64,000 nucleotides of DNA, taken from the NCBI GenBank assembly GCA_002746645.1, contig PDPU01000028.1, positions 89,906-153,905 of the forward strand. Direction: 5' to 3'. The position numbers and the translations under genes were made by a program. The notes beneath the pieces were generated by a model that saw only the letters and a list, made by a program, of their open reading frames with translations, ran no database searches and was not told the DNA's origin. Shown here one piece after another: positions 14,403-23,727 of this stretch; the stretch's first letter is position 1; every line of letters begins with the position of its first letter. This stretch comes from Gammaproteobacteria bacterium (GTDB lineage: Bacteria; Pseudomonadota; Gammaproteobacteria; Granulosicoccales; Granulosicoccaceae).

Positions 14403-15902
14403 ATGAAAGAACACGATGTGATTATTATCGGTGCCGGTCTGGGCGGCCTGACGGCCGGGGCAAGACTCGCAAAGGAAGGCAAAAGGGTTTGTCTGATTGA
14501 ACAGCACTACATACCGGGCGGCTGTGCCACGACCTTCCGAAGAAACGACTTCACGATGGAAGTCGGGCTCCACTCGATCGACGGACTCGACGAGGATGAC
14601 ATGAAGGCAGAGATCTTCGAGGAACTGGGCGTTTTCGATCACGTCGAGTTCGTCAGTATTCCCGAATTCTATCGCTTCATACACGGGAAAACGGACATCG
14701 TTGTCCCGGACAACAGGGAACAGGCCATTCGCGTGCTGTCGGAGCATTTTCCGCACGAAAGGAAAAACATCCGGAAATTCTTCCGCAAGATATTCGCGCT
14801 GCGACGCGAGGTACACAGACTGCCTGCCGACCGGTGGCGCATGCTTGCGCTCCTTCCCGTCTTTCCCTTTCTGTTCCCCAACCTGCTGTTCGGCTCGCGC
14901 AGAAACCTGGGCGATTTTCTCGACCGAACAATAAAGGATGAAGAACTCAAGCTGATACTTCAGGCCAATCTGCCCTATTATCACGACGACCCCTATTCCA
15001 TGTCGCTTGTCTACTTTTCCGTTGCACAGGCGAGCTTTTTTTCCGGCGGAGGCCACTTCATCAAGGGTGGCTCGGGGCAGCTCTCCAACCATCTGGCCAG
15101 TGTCATCACCGACAATGGCGGAGAAATACTGCTGGGCCACAAGGTTGAAAGAATCATCATTGAAGACAACCGGGCAACGGGCGTGGAATACGGCAAGGCA
15201 CATGACGAAGATGGAAGCACCGACAGACGGTTCGCCGATACGATCATCGCCAATGCAGCCATCCCCAATGTGCTTGCCATGCTGCCGCCGAAACAGCAAG
15301 GCCAGATTGCCGAAAAGGCCGGCAAGCTGCAGATATCCTGTTCGATTCTCTCGGTCTATCTTGGCTTCGGAAGTGACATACGAAAGCTCGGAAGCAGGAA
15401 CCACTCGACGTTCGTTTTCAGTGAAAACACAAGACAGCTCAGGGACATCGGGCCAGGCAGCAATCTCGACAGATTCGTCTTTGTCGACTATTCACAGATC
15501 GATTCGGGTCTGGCACCGAAAGGCAAGAGCTTTGCAGTAATCAGCGTTGTCGACTACATGAAGAACTGGGACGACCTCAGCGATGCGGACTACAAGGCGA
15601 AAAAGGAAGAAATCGCCAGCGTCCTGATCCGGAAACTGGAAGAAACCTTCCCCGGCATTGGCAACGAAATTGAGTGCCTCGAAGTAGCCACTCCCAGAAC
15701 CATAAGAAGATACACGCTCAATCCGGAAGGCACCGCCTATGGATACGCTCAGACACCACAGCAGGCAGGAATGAACCGGCTGCCCAACAAATCACCGATC
15801 AGCAACCTCTACTTTGCTTCCGCCTGGGCAAATCCGGGCGGCGGATTCACGGGAGCCATTCTGGGCGGCTGGTTCTGCGCCAACGAAATCCTGCGAAACT
15901 GA
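14403..15902 (+). CDS. FAD-dependent carotenoid isomerase/retinol saturase-like oxidoreductase
   Basis: Flavoprotein of the phytoene-desaturase superfamily (CrtISO/RetSat branch). It has an N-terminal dinucleotide fold IIIGAGLGGLTAGARLAKEG at residues 7-26 and the family PGGCATTF motif. The C-terminal SAWANPGGGFTGAILGG closes the FAD site. It is 499 aa, a normal length. Its base composition is clearly more A/T-rich than the flanking genes (many AAA, GAA, ATA and ATT codons), a sign of transfer. It stands alone on the plus strand with no carotenoid gene beside it, so the substrate (carotenoid, retinoid or other polyene) cannot be assigned. Confidence 0.8.
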   Translation: MKEHDVIIIGAGLGGLTAGARLAKEGKRVCLIEQHYIPGGCATTFRRNDFTMEVGLHSIDGLDEDDMKAEIFEELGVFDHVEFVSIPEFYRFIHGKTDIVVPDNREQAIRVLSEHFPHERKNIRKFFRKIFALRREVHRLPADRWRMLALLPVFPFLFPNLLFGSRRNLGDFLDRTIKDEELKLILQANLPYYHDDPYSMSLVYFSVAQASFFSGGGHFIKGGSGQLSNHLASVITDNGGEILLGHKVERIIIEDNRATGVEYGKAHDEDGSTDRRFADTIIANAAIPNVLAMLPPKQQGQIAEKAGKLQISCSILSVYLGFGSDIRKLGSRNHSTFVFSENTRQLRDIGPGSNLDRFVFVDYSQIDSGLAPKGKSFAVISVVDYMKNWDDLSDADYKAKKEEIASVLIRKLEETFPGIGNEIECLEVATPRTIRRYTLNPEGTAYGYAQTPQQAGMNRLPNKSPISNLYFASAWANPGGGFTGAILGGWFCANEILRN

Positions 15903-15976
15903 AGCTGCGCACGAGTTGCGCGCTGCGGTGAAACAGGAACCTGTCCGGCGGCTGCGAGCGGGCCTGACCGAGCACA

Positions 15977-16693
15977 TCACCCAGTTTCTGCTGGAACTGG
16001 GTGAGGTTCAGCCCTCGGGCGGAACTCCTCGGGGCCATGGGACATGACTTCGTTGAAGTCGTGATGGACGCTGGCCCCCATCTCCTTGAGTTTCGCCCCC
16101 TTGCCCGTGAAGCCGATCCCGAGGAATTCGTAGCCAAGGTTCCGTGCCGTCTTCAGGTCCCAGACGCCGTCTCCGATCGAGATGACCCGGCCGGGCACCG
16201 CGGCGCCGGCGATTTCGCAGGCCAGATCGACAGCACGGCCCACGATCTGCTCCCGGGTTTCGAGCTCGGAGGCCGTAACCAGAATCTCCGCGTTTCCGTC
16301 CACGCCGGCGACAGCAAGCTTGTGCAGAGCGCCCGAGCGCAGGCTGCCAGTCGCAAAGGCAAGTACCCATCCGTGTGCACGCAGGTGCTCCAGGAAGGCG
16401 CGTGTTCCGGGGATTTCCTCGAACGGCTCATCGGTAACCGCCGCGCGGTAGTGGCGTGCGTAGCTCTCCTCGAGGCGGGCGAGATCCGCAGCTCCCTCCC
16501 GGCCGGCTTCGGTCCAGGCTTCCGCCAGGATCGCGCTGTCCGAGTGGTGTCGGTAGCTACCCCAGTCCGTACGCAGGGCGGGGAAGTTGAAGTCACGCAG
16601 TGCTGCCTCGAAGGCGATTTGGTGGGCCCGGACGCTGTCGGTCAAGGTTCCGTCGATGTCGAAAATGGCGATGTTCGGTCTGGTCTGTGTCAT
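15977..16693 (-). CDS. HAD-family phosphatase
   Basis: Haloacid-dehalogenase-superfamily hydrolase of 238 aa. Motif I is FDIDGTLTDS with the nucleophile Asp at residue 12, motif II is in AFATGS, and motif IV is in ISIGDGVWDLKTA. An alpha-helical cap lies between motifs I and II, as in phosphoglycolate phosphatase and phosphonatase relatives. The start ATG is in MTQTRPNIAIF. It is convergent with the flavoprotein gene and lies beyond the 3' end of the bkd operon, with 287 bp between. The substrate is unknown. Confidence 0.8.
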   Translation of the reverse strand: MTQTRPNIAIFDIDGTLTDSVRAHQIAFEAALRDFNFPALRTDWGSYRHHSDSAILAEAWTEAGREGAADLARLEESYARHYRAAVTDEPFEEIPGTRAFLEHLRAHGWVLAFATGSLRSGALHKLAVAGVDGNAEILVTASELETREQIVGRAVDLACEIAGAAVPGRVISIGDGVWDLKTARNLGYEFLGIGFTGKGAKLKEMGASVHHDFNEVMSHGPEEFRPRAEPHPVPAETG

Positions 16694-16980
16694 GGGTCCT
16701 CAATTCTCATCCAGCCTGTCGACGAAGGATCATCCTGACCATTCTGGGGAACCAAGGCTGATGTTCTTGCACACACTACCGGCATGGCCGGTTTTCAGGG
16801 AATGAGCAGGCTCGTTCGAATACCACACCGATACGGCGAAGGTGAAGCAGAAGCGGGAAGTCGAATCAAATGCGCCTGACAGAACGGCGCCGACACCGCC
16901 GGCATTCCGAAGACTGAAATCGAAGCCGAAGTCACGTCAGAAGCCGAGGTCACGTCAAACGCAAAACGAACTGTCAGACG
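16694..16980. other. Intergenic stretch with hairpin and direct repeat
   Basis: No gene is seen. It contains a hairpin ACCGGC-ATG-GCCGGT followed by TTTT on the plus strand at about 16780-16797, which points away from the minus-strand bkd operon, so it is at best a partial terminator. Two direct copies of a 17-bp unit (GAAGCCGA, A or G, GTCACGTC) lie in tandem at about 16925-16957, just beyond the lpd stop. Confidence 0.5.
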
Positions 16981-18339
16981 TCAGACATGCAAGGCCTTGC
17001 CCAGTGCCTTGAGACAGGCCTCCTGCAACCCTTCCGACCGGGTCGGGTGGGCGTGAATGATCGCGCCGATGTCTTCGAGCTGCGCGCCCATTTCGATGGC
17101 GATCGAAAAGGCGGCGGACAACTCGGACAGCTGTGTGCCGACGGCCTGCAGACCCAGCACGGCATGATCGCTTTCGCGCCAGACCACACGCACGAACCCT
17201 TCCTCGGCCTCGCAGGTCATGGCGCGGCCATTGGCGGCAAGCGGGAACTCGGTGGTCTTCGTTCCCTCGACCTCGCCTGGCTGTGCACCGCAGGTGACGA
17301 TTTCCGGGTCGGTGAAGCAGACCGCCGGAATGGCCTGCTTGTCCCACTCGACCGCGTGACCCGCAACAAACTCTGCCACCATTTCGCCCTGAGCCATGGC
17401 GCGGTGGGCCAGCATCGGTTCGCCGGTCACGTCGCCGATGGCATGAATGCCTCGCATCGAACTCTGGCAGTACGAGTCGATCCGAATGAAGGGGCCGTTC
17501 ATGGTCAGCGCCAGCTCCTCGACGCCGATGCCCTGGGTGCGCGGGCGCCGGCCCACGGTAACCAGCACCTTGTCGGCGGCAACCTCCCCCTGATCGGTCG
17601 TCAGAACGCCGCTCTCGAAACCCTCTGCCTTCGTGCCGCTCATCACGGTGACGCCGAGCGATTCGAGCCGTTTGACCACCGGTGCAGTCAATGCCTTGTC
17701 ATAGGTGGGCAGCAGACGGTCCTCGGCCTCGATCACCGTGACCTGAGTGCCGAGCTTGGCAAAGGCCGTACCCAGCTCCAGACCGATGTAACCGCCGCCG
17801 ACCACGGCCAGACTGGCGGGCAGGTCGGTGAGTGCCAGCGCTTCGGTCGAGGACAGGATGTCGCCGCCGAAGGGCAGGAACGGCAGTCCCACCGGCGCCG
17901 AGCCGGTGGCAATGACGATGTATTCGGCACGAATCTCGTGAATGCCTTCGGAACCCTCGACCTGCACGGTCTTGCCATCCAGAAAACGCGCCCGGCCCGT
18001 AACCAGTCTGGCCCCGGCCTTCTTCATCAAGCCAGAGACACCCGTGTTCAGCCGTGCAACGATGCCGTCCTTCCAGGCGATGGTGCGCGCCAGGTCGATG
18101 CCGGGAGCTGACGCCGAGATGCCCAGAGGGCCGTCATTCACCGCGGCAATGCGGTGGAATTCCTCGGCCGCATGGATCAGCGCCTTCGACGGGATACAGC
18201 CCACATTCAGGCAGGTGCCGCCGGGACTTGCCTCGTCGACGATGATGGTGTCGATGCCCAACTGGCCGGAGCGAATGGCACAGACATAGCCTCCGGGCCC
18301 CGCACCGACGATCAGGAGTCTGCAGTTCAGATCCGACAT
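16981..18339 (-). CDS. lpdV: Dihydrolipoyl dehydrogenase (E3)
   Basis: Flavoprotein that reoxidises the lipoyl arms of the 2-oxoacid dehydrogenase complex with NAD+. It is 452 aa. The FAD fold VGAGPGGYVCAIRSGQLG is at about 11-28, the redox-active pair CLNVGC at about 43-48, the NAD fold VVGGGYIGLELG near 180, and the C-terminal dimer interface carries the catalytic HAHPTRSEG. It is the last gene of the bkd operon, beginning directly after the E2 stop (no gap), so it is the dedicated E3 of this complex. Confidence 0.93.
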   Translation of the reverse strand: MSDLNCRLLIVGAGPGGYVCAIRSGQLGIDTIIVDEASPGGTCLNVGCIPSKALIHAAEEFHRIAAVNDGPLGISASAPGIDLARTIAWKDGIVARLNTGVSGLMKKAGARLVTGRARFLDGKTVQVEGSEGIHEIRAEYIVIATGSAPVGLPFLPFGGDILSSTEALALTDLPASLAVVGGGYIGLELGTAFAKLGTQVTVIEAEDRLLPTYDKALTAPVVKRLESLGVTVMSGTKAEGFESGVLTTDQGEVAADKVLVTVGRRPRTQGIGVEELALTMNGPFIRIDSYCQSSMRGIHAIGDVTGEPMLAHRAMAQGEMVAEFVAGHAVEWDKQAIPAVCFTDPEIVTCGAQPGEVEGTKTTEFPLAANGRAMTCEAEEGFVRVVWRESDHAVLGLQAVGTQLSELSAAFSIAIEMGAQLEDIGAIIHAHPTRSEGLQEACLKALGKALHV

Positions 18340-19686
18340 TCAGCTCTCCACGAACAGCATGGCCGGGGTTTCCAGCAGGGATTTCAGTTTGGCGACGAAC
18401 ACGGCGGCGTCCCAGCCGTCGACCACACGGTGATCGAAGCTGCAGGACAGGTTCATCATCCTGCGTGGCTGGAACTGCTGACCGTCCCAGACCGGGCGCA
18501 CCTGTATCTTGTTGATCCCGACGATCGCCACCTCCGGGTAGTTGATGATCGGCGTGGTGGCGATGGCACCCAGAGGGCCGAGTGAGGTAACGGTGATGGT
18601 GCTTCCGCCAAGCTCTTCACGCTTGATGGAACCATCGCGCGCTGCTTCGGCCAGACGCGCCACCTCGGCCGCATTGTCCCACAGGCTGCCGGCCTCGGCG
18701 TGCTTCACCACCGTCACGTTCAGCCCGGCCGGCGTCTGCGTGGCAATGCCCACATGCACGCCGCCATGGCGATGGATGACCCCGGCCTCGTCGTCGTAAC
18801 GCGCGTTCAAAGCGGGCTGCTCACGCACCGCTTCGACGATCGCGCGCATCAGGAAAGGCAGGATCGTGAGCCTGATGCGATCGTCCCTGTGTTTGGTGTT
18901 CAGCGCCTCACGCAGGTTTTCGAGCGCTTCGATCTCGACCTCTTCGACGATGGTGATGTGCGGAATCTGCCGCTTGGCGATCTGCATCTTCTCCGCGATG
19001 CGGCGGCGCATGCCCACCACGCGAATGGTTTCGATGCCGGTATTCACGCCGCGGGTCACGCTGCCCTGCTGGATGCCACCCGAGGCAATCCAGTGATCAA
19101 GATCCTGATGGGTGATGCGCGAGGCCGGGCCGGAACCGGACATCTGGCGCAGGTCAATGCCCTCCTCGCGCGCACGGGCGCGCACCGAGGGAGCCGCCAA
19201 CGGTTTCGTGCCCGGTGCACGAGCCACCGGAACGGTCGAAGCGGCGGCAGAGGACGCGGCAAACGCGGGCGCCGTTTCGGGAAACGGCGGGGGTTTCGGC
19301 GTTGCGGCAGGGTTCGTCGTTGTGGCAGGGTTCGGCCTTGAGATGGATTGCGGTGTGGCGGCGGGCTCCGGCGCCGACGATGCGGCCGGCTCCGCCTCGG
19401 CCGGTAAGGTCCCGACGGCATCGGCCTCGGTCTCGTTGCCCGGCCCTTCGACTTCGATACGGATCAGCGGAGCACCCACGGCCATCAATTCGCCGATTTC
19501 AAGACCAAGTTCCAGCACCCTGCCCGAGACGGACGATGGCACTTCAACCGCGGCCTTGTCGGTCATGACCACGGCCAGCAGATCGTCTTCGTCCACGATA
19601 TCGCCCGGCCTGACATGCCATTCGGTCAGTTCGGCTTCGGCAATGCCCTCGCCGATGTCGGGCAGGCGGATCACATGCACTCCCAT
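18340..19686 (-). CDS. bkdB: Branched-chain 2-oxoacid dehydrogenase E2 (dihydrolipoyl acyltransferase)
   Basis: Core acyltransferase of the complex. A single lipoyl domain comes first, with the lipoylated Lys in VMTDKAAVEVPS (about residue 44). A Pro/Ala-rich flexible linker follows (about 85-165), then the peripheral-subunit-binding domain (VRARAREEGIDLRQMSGSG), and finally the catalytic domain ending in the active-site motif FDHRVVDGWDAA. It is 448 aa. The single lipoyl domain and the neighbours fit the branched-chain rather than the pyruvate complex. It is 3 bp downstream of the E1-beta gene. Confidence 0.92.
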   Translation of the reverse strand: MGVHVIRLPDIGEGIAEAELTEWHVRPGDIVDEDDLLAVVMTDKAAVEVPSSVSGRVLELGLEIGELMAVGAPLIRIEVEGPGNETEADAVGTLPAEAEPAASSAPEPAATPQSISRPNPATTTNPAATPKPPPFPETAPAFAASSAAASTVPVARAPGTKPLAAPSVRARAREEGIDLRQMSGSGPASRITHQDLDHWIASGGIQQGSVTRGVNTGIETIRVVGMRRRIAEKMQIAKRQIPHITIVEEVEIEALENLREALNTKHRDDRIRLTILPFLMRAIVEAVREQPALNARYDDEAGVIHRHGGVHVGIATQTPAGLNVTVVKHAEAGSLWDNAAEVARLAEAARDGSIKREELGGSTITVTSLGPLGAIATTPIINYPEVAIVGINKIQVRPVWDGQQFQPRRMMNLSCSFDHRVVDGWDAAVFVAKLKSLLETPAMLFVES

Positions 19687-19689
19687 GGC

Positions 19690-20703
19690 TCAGCTCTCCA
19701 TCACGAGTTTCAGGGCATCGCCAACGCGGGCGGGGCCGGGAAAGTACTCCCATTCCTGCGCGTGCGGATAGGGTGTGTCCCAACCGGTCACGCGCTGGAT
19801 CGGTGCTTCGAGGTGGTAAAAGCACTCCTCCTGCACAAGGCTGAGCAGCTCGGCGCCGAAGCCGCAGGTATGGGTTGCCTCGTGCACGATGACGCAACGC
19901 CCGGTTTTCTGCACCGAGGCCGTGATGGTATCCAGATCCAGCGGCATCAGCGAGCGCAGGTCGATGACCTCGGCGTCAACACCGGTTTCCTCGGCAGCCG
20001 CCAGAGCCACGAAAACCATCGAACCATAGGCCAGCACGGTCACGTCCGCGCCGGAGCGGGTGATCTGTGCCTGGCCCAGCGGCACGATCCCGTCTCCTTC
20101 GGGCACGTCGCCCAGCGGGTGTTTCTTCCAGCTGGTCAGGGGGCGATCGTGGTGACCGTCGAACGGCCCGTTGTAGAGCCGCTTGGGTTCCAGGAAGATC
20201 ACCGGATCCGGGTCCGCAATCGAGGCCAGCAACAGGCCCTTGGCATCGACCGGATTCGAGGGCATCACCACCTTCAGACCCGCGACATGCGTAAACAGGG
20301 CCTCGGGGCTCTGGCTGTGGGTCTGACCACCGAAAATCCCGCCGCCCGTGGGCATGCGGATGACCAGCGGACAGGTGAAGTCGGCGTTCGAGCGGTGACG
20401 CAGGCGCGCGGCCTCGGAAACGATCTGATCGTAGGCCGGGTAGACGTAATCCGCGAACTGGATTTCGATCACCGGTTTCAGACCATAGGCGGCCATGCCG
20501 ATCGCGGTGCCGACAATGCCGCTTTCATTGATCGGCGCGTCGAAACAGCGGCTCTTGCCGTACTTCTCCTGCAAACCCGCCGTGCAGCGAAACACGCCGC
20601 CGAAAAACCCGACGTCTTCACCGTAGACCACCACGCGGCGGTCGGCCGCCATCGCCACATCATGAGCCTCGCGGATGGCTTCGATCATCGTCATGTAAGC
20701 CAT
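19690..20703 (-). CDS. bkdA2: Branched-chain 2-oxoacid dehydrogenase E1 beta subunit
   Basis: Beta subunit of the thiamine-diphosphate-dependent E1. It is 337 aa, close to the Pseudomonas protein. Diagnostic blocks are YGEDVGFFGGVFRCT (about 27-41), PINESGIVGTAIGMAAYG, PVIEIQFADYVYPAYDQI and the C-terminal transketolase domain with VIDLRSLMPLD. The start ATG follows the E1-alpha stop after 3 bp, and translation is probably coupled. Together with BkdA1 it decarboxylates the 2-oxoacids derived from Val, Leu and Ile, giving the branched acyl-CoAs used for catabolism and branched fatty acid synthesis. Confidence 0.93.
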   Translation of the reverse strand: MAYMTMIEAIREAHDVAMAADRRVVVYGEDVGFFGGVFRCTAGLQEKYGKSRCFDAPINESGIVGTAIGMAAYGLKPVIEIQFADYVYPAYDQIVSEAARLRHRSNADFTCPLVIRMPTGGGIFGGQTHSQSPEALFTHVAGLKVVMPSNPVDAKGLLLASIADPDPVIFLEPKRLYNGPFDGHHDRPLTSWKKHPLGDVPEGDGIVPLGQAQITRSGADVTVLAYGSMVFVALAAAEETGVDAEVIDLRSLMPLDLDTITASVQKTGRCVIVHEATHTCGFGAELLSLVQEECFYHLEAPIQRVTGWDTPYPHAQEWEYFPGPARVGDALKLVMES

Positions 20704-20706
20704 GGT

Positions 20707-22059
<1,353 letters not shown>

Positions 22060-22214
22060 TCAAGCAACCCCCCCGACGAAGCGCTGCTGACGGCAAACCC
22101 TGTTACTGTTGCGGCGTACTACAAACGAGCACGACCACTGCAACCAGCACTGGAGCTGCCCCGACAGAGCTGATTGACTGCAATGTCAACCGCAAGCCCC
22201 TTTTGAACAGCCTC

Positions 22215-22234
22215 TACCGAAACGCCATTCGGTA
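22215..22234. repeat. Inverted repeat TACCGAA-N6-TTCGGTA
   Basis: A perfect 7-bp inverted repeat with a 6-nt centre, 12 bp beyond the stop of the lipoprotein gene and about 270 bp above bkdA1. It has no following T-run, so it is a weak terminator at best. It could instead be a regulator site. The remainder of the 304-bp gap between bkdA1 and the lipoprotein gene holds the bkd promoter and nothing else I can recognise. Confidence 0.5.
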
Positions 22235-22246
22235 ATCATTCTCCCT

Positions 22247-22927
22247 TCACTCGGCTTGATCCGTTTCCGAAGACGTTCCAAAACAACCGAAGAAAGGATG
22301 CGACTCTGACGGTGTGCCGAGAGGCATGCTGAACTGCCAGGCCTGCCCTGGATCGTCGGCATTGGCCGCTACCATGGCAACCCGATAACCGCCGTTCCCG
22401 TTTTCCTCGACACCAAGGCGCAAACCCTCTCCGGCAGCAACGTTGCGGAACTGGCAACGCCCATTGCCGATTTCCTCCACGTACCACTGGTACCGTTCCG
22501 GTTGCTTATCCGTATCTGGATCGTGATCGAGACCAGCGGGCATGATTTCCTCATCGTACTTCAGATAGGAACCCGGCAGGAAATCTCCCCCGGCATCCAT
22601 CCATGCGTAGTCGCCTTGCTGGTGGTCGGTTTCAAGCTCCCAGACAGCATAGCCAGGATAGCCATCTTCTCGATCCGACAGCACATCTGCCGGAATCGCC
22701 TGTATGCGAACACCCGCTTCGTCCGTGTCAAGCAAGTCGCCGCTGTCCTTCACCGCCGCCAGATAGAGTTCCTTGCCGTCGAGTGAAACGGAAAACCGCT
22801 CACCGTTGGGAAATCCCGGCATGCCAATACAGGTTCTCTCCGATTCCGTACAGGCGCCGACAAGCAAGACAGCAGCGGCAAGAGCCGGGAATGAAGACAG
22901 ATGATGGCCAGGGGTCGAAGGACTCAT
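22247..22927 (-). CDS. Lipoprotein with ricin-like C-terminal segment
   Basis: A 226-aa predicted lipoprotein. The start is placed at the ATG giving MSPSTPGHH, followed by a hydrophobic stretch and the lipobox LVGAC (about residues 23-27); the frame is open 28 codons further upstream, but that part would hide the signal peptide. The C-terminal 70 residues (YQWYVEEIGNGRCQFRN, then DPGQAWQFSM) resemble the QxW-type repeats of a ricin B-like beta-trefoil, suggesting carbohydrate or surface binding. Codon use is less GC-rich than that of the bkd genes. No functional partner is evident nearby. Confidence 0.6.
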   Translation of the reverse strand: MSPSTPGHHLSSFPALAAAVLLVGACTESERTCIGMPGFPNGERFSVSLDGKELYLAAVKDSGDLLDTDEAGVRIQAIPADVLSDREDGYPGYAVWELETDHQQGDYAWMDAGGDFLPGSYLKYDEEIMPAGLDHDPDTDKQPERYQWYVEEIGNGRCQFRNVAAGEGLRLGVEENGNGGYRVAMVAANADDPGQAWQFSMPLGTPSESHPFFGCFGTSSETDQAE

Positions 22928-23106
22928 GGAGACGTATTTTCCAATGGCATGATCGGCTCGGTTCCCCATGCACTCTTTCCTCACTTGAAAACACCCGACG
23001 CCGAGCTTCACGATATCACGGCGACAACACCCCCCACCATCCGGGCACGATTACCATGCAGCAAATCATACACCTGCGCCGGGCGTCGCGCCCTGTCAGA
23101 GAGCTG

Positions 23107-23134
23107 TTGATATGAATTGTACTGTTGATATATA
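23107..23134 (+). promoter_or_regulatory. Promoter-like sequence upstream of the HNH pseudogene
   Basis: TTGATA (23107-23112), a 16-bp spacer and TATATA (23129-23134) in an A/T-rich patch, ending 6 bp before the ATG of the degraded DUF222/HNH gene. The ATG is too close for a normal leader, so either the transcript is leaderless or the match is accidental. Confidence 0.35.
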
Positions 23135-23140
23135 CCATTG

Positions 23141-23640
23141 ATGGCGCTCTCGGCCTTCGAGCGCACCCGGGGCTGGAAGCTCCACGGGGCACGGTGCCTC
23201 TCGCAGTGGTCAGATCATGTTCAACGTCGATGCCGAACTCCTGCCGGAGTTGGAGCCGGAGCTGAAGCCGGAGTTGGAACCGGAGCGGCAGACGCTGGAT
23301 CGCTCTGGCGAAAACGTTTCCGTCGAAAACGGTTCACGTGAACCGTCAAAGGCCGGTTTCCGTGATGCCGGTCACGCTTCAGCGCCGAAAAACGGTTCAC
23401 GTGAACCGCAAAGTGCCTGTTTCTGTGAACACAGTCACACTGCTGACGCCCGTCACGACGACGCCTGTCACGAAGCCTGGCTCGCGCCCGGCGTCTCCGT
23501 CGCTCGCGAGACGGCACGCCGCCGTCACTGCACCGGGCTGTGGCTGCGAGCAGGGGCTCGAAGCCCACCACATCGTTCACTGCGATCATGTGCCCGTTCC
23601 CACCACCAGGGTTTCTTGTTACGCTCGAAGGCGTTCGACC
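23141..23640 (+). pseudogene. Decayed DUF222/HNH (13E12-type) endonuclease gene
   Basis: Fragments of one gene survive in different frames. From the ATG at 23141 the frame reads ALSAFERTRGWKLHGARCLSQW, the N-terminal block of DUF222 proteins. A second frame then reads an acidic/Pro repeat (ELEPELKPELEP) and two 63-bp units encoding NGSREPSK or NGSREPQS. In a third frame an HNH core survives (APGCGCEQGLEAHHIVHCDHV at about 23526-23590), with the zinc-type Cys and the AHHIVH catalytic motif. About 300 residues of the usual protein are missing, so this is an internally deleted, frameshifted relic. Such genes are multicopy in many gammaproteobacteria. Confidence 0.6.
23324..23449. repeat. Two tandem 63-bp palindromic units
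   Basis: Two units begin CGAAAAC/CGAAAAAC at 23324 and 23386. Each carries the palindrome core GGTTCACGTGAACC; it is extended to ACGGTTCACGTGAACCGT at 23329-23346 and runs CGGTTCACGTGAACCG at 23393-23408. The palindromes are exactly 63 bp apart (21 codons). The internal parts of the two units align with scattered substitutions. The same unit, in the same coding phase, occurs inside scpB. Confidence 0.85.
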
Positions 23641-23727
23641 AGCGAAAGCAACGACGCTTCACTTCTGCACGGGCTCCATGCAGGATGCCGGAACCCGCAG
23701 ACATTACCGACAAATTATCCAGTCACA

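Noticed and set aside
16780..16797. Hairpin ACCGGC-ATG-GCCGGT with TTTT as a terminator of the bkd operon
   Set aside because: The T-run follows on the plus strand, while the bkd operon is on the minus strand, so orientation is wrong for a classical terminator.
22170..22200. TTGACA on the minus strand as a -35 of bkdA1
   Set aside because: No acceptable -10 at 16-18 bp; the TTGCCG/CATAAT pair nearer the gene is better.
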